In this document: positions 33,030 to 38,855 of the stretch, one piece after another
Position numbering within the stretch: the stretch's first letter is position 1
Layout: every line of letters starts with the position of its first letter
DNA from: an uncultured Fusobacterium sp.
Lineage (GTDB): Bacteria; Fusobacteriota; Fusobacteriia; Fusobacteriales; Fusobacteriaceae
Reading direction: 5' to 3'
Length of the DNA: 38,855 nucleotides
Assembly (NCBI GenBank): GCA_900542625.1
Contig: UQOH01000011.1
Location: forward strand, 1-38,855
Made by a program: the position numbers and the translations under genes
Notes under the pieces: model-generated
Databases searched by the model: none
What the model was told of the DNA's origin: nothing
Seen by the model: only the letters and a program-made list of their open reading frames with translations

Positions 33030-34106
33030 CTAATTAGTTTTTTCTGTACCTGTTTCTTGTACTTTGTCTCCCTCTTCAAGACCGAATATTCCATCAACAA
33101 CTACCATGTCTCCCTCTTTTATTGTGTCAGAAAGGATTGCTGTATATGGAAGGTTAGTTGCTCCAGTTTTAACCTCAACTCTTCTTGCTGTTCCGTTTTC
33201 TATTTTGTAAACATAGCTTATTAATTCTCTTATAAATATTCCAGAATCTTTAACAGAAAGAACATCTAATTCTCCAACAGGAACAGTTACATATGCATAC
33301 ATTCCATCTCTTACAGCTTTGTCTGCATTTTCAATTCCTATTTTTATCATATATTTTTTAGTGTCAGAATCTGCTATTGGGTTGATTTCTAAGATTTTTC
33401 CTTCAACAGTTTTTCCTGCTGCTGCAACTTCAACTGTTACTGGTCCTCCAACTTGAATTTGAGTTAACCATTCAGCAGGGAATCCAACATAAGATTCCAT
33501 CATATCGTCATCAACTACTGTAAATACTACTTCGTCAGCAGCAACTTCGTTTCCTACTTTTCCAAATAAGTTTCCAACTATACCGTCAATATCAGCTTTT
33601 CTGAATAATTTGTCATAGTCATTTTTTGCATTTTCATAGTTTGCTTTTGCTGATTCATATGAACCTTTAGAGCTTACATATGCATTTTCATACTCTACAT
33701 ACTCAAGGTGAGATATTAATTGTTTGTCATATAAAGCTTTAAATTTATTAAAGTTGTTTCTGGCAATTTTATATGATGCCTCTGATGATAAGAAAGTTGC
33801 TTTTGCAGAAAAATAAGCTGATTCAGTTGCAGAATCGCTAAGCTCCATTACAAGCTCTCCTTTTTTAACTGCCTCTCCGTTTTTCTTTAATATTTTTTCT
33901 ATTGTTCCGCCTTTTTCAGTTTTGTGGTTGATTTTTCCTTCAGGCTCTAAAACAGCGTCTGTTTTAAAAATCTGGCTCATTTTTCTCATTTGAGCTGGTT
34001 CTGTAACAACATATTTTATTTTTTCAACCGGTTTAGCCTCTTCTTTTTTTCCGCATCCAGCAAATATTAATGCTGATGCAAGTGCTAAATATAATAATTT
34101 TTTCAT
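33030..34106 (-). CDS. RND efflux periplasmic adaptor (membrane-fusion lipoprotein)
   Basis: 358 aa with a lipoprotein signal (lipobox FAGC, about C18). The body has the hairpin/lipoyl region (KKGELVMEL), a coiled-coil helical hairpin (about 95-155) and beta-barrel domains. It would be anchored to the inner membrane and bridge the pump to the TolC channel. It is 24 bp after the tolC-like gene and 25 bp before the pump gene. Confidence 0.94.
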   Translation of the reverse strand: MKKLLYLALASALIFAGCGKKEEAKPVEKIKYVVTEPAQMRKMSQIFKTDAVLEPEGKINHKTEKGGTIEKILKKNGEAVKKGELVMELSDSATESAYFSAKATFLSSEASYKIARNNFNKFKALYDKQLISHLEYVEYENAYVSSKGSYESAKANYENAKNDYDKLFRKADIDGIVGNLFGKVGNEVAADEVVFTVVDDDMMESYVGFPAEWLTQIQVGGPVTVEVAAAGKTVEGKILEINPIADSDTKKYMIKIGIENADKAVRDGMYAYVTVPVGELDVLSVKDSGIFIRELISYVYKIENGTARRVEVKTGATNLPYTAILSDTIKEGDMVVVDGIFGLEEGDKVQETGTEKTN

Positions 34107-34130
34107 TAATGATTCCTCCTAAAGTCTATA

Positions 34131-35435
34131 TTATATTAATAATGATCTGTATTTCTCAAAAGCTACCAAATAATCTGATTCTGCTTTGTTATAATCAACT
34201 TTGCTTTGTCTTAACTGAGCCTCTGAATTTAAATAATCCTGAGTTGATAACAGTCCTGCTTTGTATCTTTCAGTATCTATATCGTAGTTTTCCTGAGATG
34301 CCTCAAGAGAACTTCTCATAGCTATTCTTAATTTCTCAAGTCTTATAACTTCACTGTAAGCTGTTGTTAAATCAATTTCAATGTTGTCTTGAGCTATACT
34401 GTCATTAAGCTGTTCGATTTTATAGCTTTGGTTAGCTGCTCTGTAACTGTCTATTCCGCTTCCAAAGTTAAATAATTCCCAAGTTACTTTTACTCCGCCT
34501 CTCCATTCTTCATTGTGGAAAGTGTCGTCAAAGCTTTCTCTTTCATAACCTCCATATTGTACAAAAGCATTAACTTTTGGAAGGTTGTCACTGAATGCTA
34601 CCATTTTTTCAGCCTTAGCATACTCAACATTGTTTTTAGAAATAAGTGCTGTTAAACTTTGAGTTTTTGCTGTAACCATGTCAGTATCAAAATTAATATC
34701 TTCACTTAATCCTTCAGGAACCACAAGATCTACTAATGTTAAATCATCTTCATTTGTTAATCCTGTATCTATTTTAAGTTTTTTCATTTCAACGTCAATA
34801 AGGTTTTTAACCTGAACTATATTAGAATCAACTTCAAGCATAGCAACCTCTGTTTTTAAAAGGTCTGCTTTTATAATAAGTCTTAATTCTAATTTGTTCT
34901 GCTGCTCTTTATGTCTGATTTCAAGCTCTTTTTTAGAAGTTTCAAGAGCTTCTAAATCTTTTTGATATTTTACAATATTTGAAAATATCTGAATTGTGTT
35001 TAATCTTACATCTCTCTTTTCTGCTATATAAGACAGTTCAGAAATGTTTGCCTGTGCTTTCGCACCTTTAATTCCACCAAGAATAGATCCTCCTTGGAAA
35101 ATTGGCTGAGAAATTACAACTTTACTTGTATATCCTCCTTTTTCGTTATGGTCTTTCTTGCTGACATCAACACCGTTACCGCTCATACCAGTATCTCTGC
35201 CATACATATCTCTTCCTGTGTATTCATAACGAGAATAATCACCTTCGTATGCCACACTTGGAAGTGCTGCCTTAAAGGCTCTTCCTAAATTAATATCTCC
35301 TATTTTTTTGTTTCTAGAAGATATTTCAATTTTCTTACTATTGTTTAGAGACAGCTCTATGGCTTCTTCAAGACTTAAGTGTCTTCCAAAAGCTGCTGTA
35401 CTCATTAAAAATAGTATGCCCAAAACCTTTTTCAT
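34131..35435 (-). CDS. TolC family outer-membrane efflux protein
   Basis: 434 aa with a signal peptide (MKKVLGILFLMSTAAFG). The body has two OEP repeats of long helices and a short strand domain: LSLEEAIELSLNNSK opens the first, and the second ends YKAGLLSTQDYLNSEAQLRQ. It would form a trimeric channel across the outer membrane for the adaptor/pump pair. It starts 31 bp after the tetR gene. Confidence 0.93.
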   Translation of the reverse strand: MKKVLGILFLMSTAAFGRHLSLEEAIELSLNNSKKIEISSRNKKIGDINLGRAFKAALPSVAYEGDYSRYEYTGRDMYGRDTGMSGNGVDVSKKDHNEKGGYTSKVVISQPIFQGGSILGGIKGAKAQANISELSYIAEKRDVRLNTIQIFSNIVKYQKDLEALETSKKELEIRHKEQQNKLELRLIIKADLLKTEVAMLEVDSNIVQVKNLIDVEMKKLKIDTGLTNEDDLTLVDLVVPEGLSEDINFDTDMVTAKTQSLTALISKNNVEYAKAEKMVAFSDNLPKVNAFVQYGGYERESFDDTFHNEEWRGGVKVTWELFNFGSGIDSYRAANQSYKIEQLNDSIAQDNIEIDLTTAYSEVIRLEKLRIAMRSSLEASQENYDIDTERYKAGLLSTQDYLNSEAQLRQSKVDYNKAESDYLVAFEKYRSLLI

Positions 35436-35466
35436 GTTGCCTCCTTTTTTTCAAAAATTTAAAAAT

Positions 35467-36102
35467 TTATTTTTTTATTAATTTTAAAATTGCTTTTGAC
35501 ATAAAATCTGTTTCATATTCTATATCTACACTTCTTATTCTTTCCTGTAAACCTTCTATAGATATTTCATTTAATCTGTTTCCTGAAGGGAAATAGTTGT
35601 TTATATAAAAGTTATTCAGATTTCCCCTTATAATAAGGCTGTATCTTTCTATATCATTCTCATCTTTTATATCAATTTCATCTTTATATTTTTTTAAAAT
35701 TTCCTCTATTTCTTCTTTTTTCTTTGTTTTGTCTTTTTCGATTCTTTTTATAAGGACATCTCCTATGCTGTCTATGCTTCTCATCATTGTCATCATAACA
35801 AGAATAAATTCAGCCTCATTTTCTGACACTGAAAGATAATATCTTATATATTTTTTTATTGTATCATCAAGCCCTTGAACATTTTTCAAACTATCTTCAA
35901 GTCCTTTGCTTAATTCTTCTATTTTCTCTGAAAAGATACTTTCCATTAATGAATCTTTAGATTTAAAATAAGTGTAAAAACTTCCTTTTGCAATTCCGGC
36001 TTCTTTGGTGATATCTTCTACGCTTGTTTTTCTATACCCCTTTTGTATTATAAGTTTCTGTGCAGCACTTATAATTTCCTCTCTCTTAACCTGCTTTTTC
36101 AC
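35467..36102 (-). CDS. TetR/AcrR family repressor of the efflux operon
   Basis: 211 aa. The N-terminal helix-turn-helix (IISAAQKLIIQKGYRKTSVEDITKEAGIAKGSFYTYFKSKDSL) is typical; the C-terminal ligand domain is divergent, as usual. The start is a GTG preceded by GGGAGGAG. It is the first gene of the tetR-tolC-adaptor-pump run. Two near-identical palindromes over its promoter and 5' leader make autorepression of the whole operon likely. The inducing ligand is unknown. Confidence 0.93.
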   Translation of the reverse strand: MKKQVKREEIISAAQKLIIQKGYRKTSVEDITKEAGIAKGSFYTYFKSKDSLMESIFSEKIEELSKGLEDSLKNVQGLDDTIKKYIRYYLSVSENEAEFILVMMTMMRSIDSIGDVLIKRIEKDKTKKKEEIEEILKKYKDEIDIKDENDIERYSLIIRGNLNNFYINNYFPSGNRLNEISIEGLQERIRSVDIEYETDFMSKAILKLIKK

Positions 36103-36117
36103 AGCTCCTCCCTAAAA

Positions 36118-36133
36118 TTGACCATATAGTCAT
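36118..36133. promoter_or_regulatory. TetR operator O2 (in the leader)
   Basis: TTGACCATATAGTCAT, an imperfect match to operator O1, lying about +8 to +23 from the predicted start. Its centre is 43 bp from O1, about four helical turns, so both face the same side of the DNA. Confidence 0.75.
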
Positions 36134-36147
36134 TATTTTACCAAACT

Positions 36148-36176
36148 ATTTTACTATATATTGACTATGTAGTCAA
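36148..36176 (-). promoter_or_regulatory. Promoter of the tetR-tolC-RND operon
   Basis: On the minus strand: TTGACT, a 17-base spacer, TAAAAT, giving a start near 36141. The -35 box is inside operator O1. Confidence 0.8.
36161..36176. promoter_or_regulatory. TetR operator O1 (over the -35 box)
   Basis: Perfect 16-bp palindrome TTGACTATGTAGTCAA (7-bp half sites with a 2-bp centre). A bound repressor would cover the -35 box. Confidence 0.8.
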
Positions 36177-36297
36177 TCTTTTTTTCGTTTTGTTTTAATT
36201 AATTTTATATAAATTTTTATTCTTAATTTTTTTCAAAAACAAATTGTTGTAAAATAATAAAAAAATAATAAATAAAAAATAGAATTTTCGATATAAA

Positions 36298-36353
36298 AAT
36301 ATGAGAAATAAAATTCTCTTCGTAAAAATATCAAGAATTTTATTTCTCATATT
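36298..36353. repeat. Hairpin repeat family, copy D (shortest form)
   Basis: Perfect 20-bp arms (36298-36317 and 36334-36353) around a 16-base loop CTTCGTAAAAATATCA, which matches the inner 5' end of the longer copies. It begins about 27 bases past the stop of the SpoIID-like gene. A degenerate partial copy may lie just beside it at 36281-36300. Confidence 0.8.
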
Positions 36354-36380
36354 AAATTTTGATCAAAAAATTTTTATTCT

Positions 36381-37931
36381 CTACCAGATGTTGTGAGCTG
36401 CTGCTCCATATCCTGAACTTGTAGAATAATATTTTGCATCTATTGGTTTGCCCTCATAAAGCATAACCTGTCCGTAAGTTTCCTTTATTGCTCTTGTAGA
36501 CGTTGGATTCTCATCTACATTATTATACATCTGACTTCTTGTGTCATCAATAACATGGAAACCTTCCTTTTTAAATCTGCTGTTGAAATAGTCATTAAGA
36601 GCATAAGTTCTTGCTGCAACAGCCTGAGCTTTCAATGCCTCAAGTCCAAAACTTTCAGGCATTTCACTTGGAAGAACCTGTAACAGATAATCTTCCATTC
36701 CCACTTCATTAATAACTCTCATTGCATTTGAACTTGTAGGAGAGTTCTTAATTTCTAAAGTTCCTCTGTAAACAGGATAAGTTGTTTTTCTGTGCCCTCT
36801 TCTCAGACTTGTAACAATTACTTTGTTGTCAGAACTTTTGTATTTTACTCCCTGAACTGTTTCTGCTCTCTTTTTCCCGTTAACATAAACTATCTTTTTA
36901 TTTCCCTGAACTGTAATTTTAACTTTATCTCTTGGAGAAAGTTTCATATTCATCCAGCTGTTAGTAAGAGTTGCTTTGCTGTGAGAAGTAAAAGATATTG
37001 TTTTGTGGTCTAAACTTCTCTGCCCGTTTGTTGTAATTCCAACTCTTATAGTTTTTCCAACTCCATCAAGTTTATACATATTTTTTATTGATATATTTGT
37101 GTAATAACAGGCAAGAATTTTTTTATGATTGTATCCATAGTTTTGGGCTAAATCATAAGCCCCGTACTGTGACATTCCAACTCCGTGTCCATATCCTCCG
37201 CCATATACATGATATCTGTTTCCTCTTTTTTCTATTGCCAGATATCCTGAAGGAAGAAGTGACGGATTAGTAAGAGCCACTTTTGATGAATAATCTTTAT
37301 CTCCTGATTTTGCTCTGAATACTTTTACTGTTGAGCCGATGTTGTCTTTTCTTAAACCAAGAACCTGTCTTACAGCATATTCACCTTTTACAAGATATTC
37401 TCCGTTTGTTCCGCTTACTAAAAGATATGTAATTACTCCTGATTTTCCTCTTTCAAGAACAACAACTTTTTTTAAAGTTCCCACAGGATTTGCAGGAACT
37501 CTTTTTCTTACCCATCTGTTTCCTGATAAAGTAAGAATTGAGCTTGGTCTTGAGTTATAAGAAGAAAATATTGTCTTATTTACACTTCTTGATAAATCTT
37601 TTTCATTTACTGAAAAATACCATCTCCAATGATATGTGTTGTCACCAAATCCCTCTACCTCTAAATCTTTATAGAAATCTAAGATTTTAGACTCATTATA
37701 TTTGTTTAAAAAAGTTCTTTTCCCTTTTATATGGCTTGTTGCCTGAAGATACGGAATCTCTCTTCCTCTGCTCCCATCAGGTACAGGATAACCATATTTT
37801 GAAAAGTAAGACATTCTGTCTGTTCCCCAATCATTGTTTCTTGAGGCTTCAAAATTTCTTGTGCTCGTTGAAGAACAGCCGCTTATAATAAGCCCGATTA
37901 ACAAAACAAAAACTATATATATTTTTTTCAT
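36381..37931 (-). CDS. Lipoprotein with circularly permuted SpoIID/LytB (amidase enhancer) domain
   Basis: 516 aa with a lipoprotein signal (lipobox ISGC, C19). All parts of a SpoIID/LytB domain are present but rotated. Residues 35-282 hold what is normally the C-terminal part: IPYLQATSH at 59-67, WYFSVNEKDL, SGVITYLLVSGTNGEYLVKGEYAVRQVLGL, GYGHGVGMSQYGAYDLA at 246-262. Residues 294-516 hold the normal N-terminal and core part: IRVGITTNG, YRGTLEI at 388-394, INEVGMEDYLLQVLPSEMP at 407-425, LKAQAVAARTYAL, GKPIDAKYYSTSSGYG. The protein ends AAHNIW at a TAG, where homologues continue toward an IPYL segment. E423 in SEMP matches the catalytic Glu of SpoIID lytic transglycosylases. A role in peptidoglycan cleavage in the periplasm is inferred. 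It starts 16 bp after kdsB. Confidence 0.9.
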   Translation of the reverse strand: MKKIYIVFVLLIGLIISGCSSTSTRNFEASRNNDWGTDRMSYFSKYGYPVPDGSRGREIPYLQATSHIKGKRTFLNKYNESKILDFYKDLEVEGFGDNTYHWRWYFSVNEKDLSRSVNKTIFSSYNSRPSSILTLSGNRWVRKRVPANPVGTLKKVVVLERGKSGVITYLLVSGTNGEYLVKGEYAVRQVLGLRKDNIGSTVKVFRAKSGDKDYSSKVALTNPSLLPSGYLAIEKRGNRYHVYGGGYGHGVGMSQYGAYDLAQNYGYNHKKILACYYTNISIKNMYKLDGVGKTIRVGITTNGQRSLDHKTISFTSHSKATLTNSWMNMKLSPRDKVKITVQGNKKIVYVNGKKRAETVQGVKYKSSDNKVIVTSLRRGHRKTTYPVYRGTLEIKNSPTSSNAMRVINEVGMEDYLLQVLPSEMPESFGLEALKAQAVAARTYALNDYFNSRFKKEGFHVIDDTRSQMYNNVDENPTSTRAIKETYGQVMLYEGKPIDAKYYSTSSGYGAAAHNIW

Positions 37932-37947
37932 GTGGTCGTTTTTCTCC

Positions 37948-38685
37948 TTAAATCTCTATTTTCTTTTCTGTAATATACTCTCTTACTCTTTCAAGTTCAG
38001 CCTCTGTATCCACTCCGATTATCTTATATGGAGTTGGAAGAACTTTGATTTTATATCCATTTTCAAGAACTCTCAGCTGCTCTAGAGATTCTGATACTTC
38101 AAGAGGTGTCTGCTCCCATTTGGAATATTCCAAAACAAACTCTCTTTTGTATCCATATATTCCAATATGCTTATAATAATTTTTCATATCTTCTTTTCTT
38201 GGATATGGAATTACTGATCTTGAAAAATATATTGCATAATCGTTTTTGTCAGTTATAACTTTAACACTGTTAGGGTTCTGCACCTCTTCCATTGTATCAA
38301 GCTTGTGCTTTAAAGTTCCCATCTGCAGTTCAGGCTCTTTTCTGAAAGCATCAATCAGAGAGTTTATCATATCTTTTTCTATTAAAGGTTCATCTCCCTG
38401 AATATTTATAACCACATCATAGTCAGTTATTTTTTCACACACTTCTGCTATTCTGCTTGTTCCGTTTGGATGATCCTCTCTTGTCATTATAACTTTCCCG
38501 CCAAATCTTTCAACTTCTTTGAAAATTCTTTCGTCATCAGTTGCAACAATAACATCATCAAGTTCTGACAGTTTTGCTCTCTTATATACCCATTCTATCA
38601 TACTATGCCCGCATATATCTTTAAGAGGTTTTCCCTCTAATCTGCTCGAACCGTAACGAGCAGGTATTATTCCTAAAAATTTCAT
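37948..38685 (-). CDS. kdsB: 3-deoxy-manno-octulosonate cytidylyltransferase
   Basis: Activates KDO with CTP to CMP-KDO for LPS inner core assembly. 245 aa; signature segments are IIPARYGSSRLEGKPL, VIVATDD, NIQGDEPLI, YFSRSVIPYPR and HIGIYGY. RBS GGAGG precedes the ATG. Its presence shows a Gram-negative envelope. It is followed closely by the SpoIID-like lipoprotein gene. Confidence 0.96.
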   Translation of the reverse strand: MKFLGIIPARYGSSRLEGKPLKDICGHSMIEWVYKRAKLSELDDVIVATDDERIFKEVERFGGKVIMTREDHPNGTSRIAEVCEKITDYDVVINIQGDEPLIEKDMINSLIDAFRKEPELQMGTLKHKLDTMEEVQNPNSVKVITDKNDYAIYFSRSVIPYPRKEDMKNYYKHIGIYGYKREFVLEYSKWEQTPLEVSESLEQLRVLENGYKIKVLPTPYKIIGVDTEAELERVREYITEKKIEI

Positions 38686-38731
38686 TTTACATCCTCCTTA
38701 TTAATGTGTAAAATATAGATATCTAATATTG

Positions 38732-38760
38732 ATTATACAAGAAAACAGATTTTTATTAAA
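38732..38760 (-). promoter_or_regulatory. Possible promoter of kdsB
   Basis: On the minus strand a perfect TATAAT lies about 47 bases before the kdsB ATG, with a weak TTTAAT 17 bases further upstream. The same region faces the divergent plus-strand gene. Confidence 0.5.
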
Positions 38761-38798
38761 GAAATTTTAAATTTTTTATATTGGAGGTCGTTTAATTA

Positions 38799-38855
38799 AT
38801 GAAATTATATTTTGTTCGTCATGGAGAAACTGTCTGGAATACTCAGAAAATATTT
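38799..38855 (+). CDS. Histidine phosphatase family protein, 5' fragment cut by window edge
   Basis: Only the first 19 codons are inside the window. They read MKLYFVRHGETVWNTQKIF, containing the RHGE motif whose His is phosphorylated in phosphoglycerate-mutase-like phosphatases. TTGGAGG lies 11 bases before the ATG. It is the only plus-strand gene and is divergent from kdsB. The exact substrate cannot be told from this fragment. Confidence 0.9.
   Translation, partial: MKLYFVRHGETVWNTQKIF

Noticed and set aside
36381..36390. SpoIID-like gene as a simple C-terminal truncation by a nonsense codon
   Set aside because: Reading past the TAG gives only five codons before another stop, and the missing C-terminal part is present at the N-terminus. 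Permutation explains the whole protein better.

Overview
The window is about 38.9 kb of AT-rich DNA that looks like the chromosome of a member of the Fusobacteriota, most likely Fusobacterium or a close relative. Three things point that way: a low-GC, Firmicute-like order of housekeeping genes; clear outer-membrane functions (kdsB for LPS, a TolC/AcrA/AcrB-type efflux system); and anaerobe oxidative-stress proteins (reverse rubrerythrin). The placement is inferred from gene content, not from a database search. Every recognisable gene up to position 38685 lies on the minus strand, so transcription runs from high to low coordinates. Only a histidine-phosphatase gene cut by the right edge is on the plus strand.

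In transcription order: (1) kdsB and a lipoprotein with a SpoIID/LytB domain (38685-36381). (2) A tetR - tolC - membrane-fusion protein - RND pump - small companion operon (36102-29484) with two matching palindromic operators at its promoter. (3) prfA - prmC - queA - rsmD (29351-25545), a translation-termination and RNA-modification cluster. (4) A CNNM/CBS membrane protein (25458-24136). (5) xseB - ispA - a DUF6941-like protein (23857-21946). (6) A TPR protein and a membrane J-domain protein (21544-20337). (7) glmU - prs (20269-17946), then tsaC and a small unknown gene. (8) An Rrf2 Fe-S regulator upstream of reverse rubrerythrin (16597-15480). (9) The rimP - nusA - ylxRQ - infB - rbfA - recJ operon (15251-8917), with a candidate attenuator in its leader. 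(10) tig, then clpP - clpX - lon - engB - valS (8872-32), a protein-quality-control group.

The most interesting observations are these. The SpoIID/LytB domain is circularly permuted: the part that is normally C-terminal comes first, and the protein ends where that part would normally continue. PrmC carries a tandem duplication of its N-terminal release-factor-binding domain. valS ends at an in-frame TAA inside its C-terminal coiled coil, and homologous coding continues beyond the stop. Four intergenic copies of a hairpin element, each about 20-40 nt after a stop codon, have covarying stems and variable but self-complementary arms. The nusA operon leader carries a terminator-like hairpin in the position expected for NusA autoregulation. 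A perfect 22-bp A/T inverted repeat abuts the clpP ribosome binding site.

No CRISPR array, prophage, transposase, rRNA or tRNA gene was recognised.
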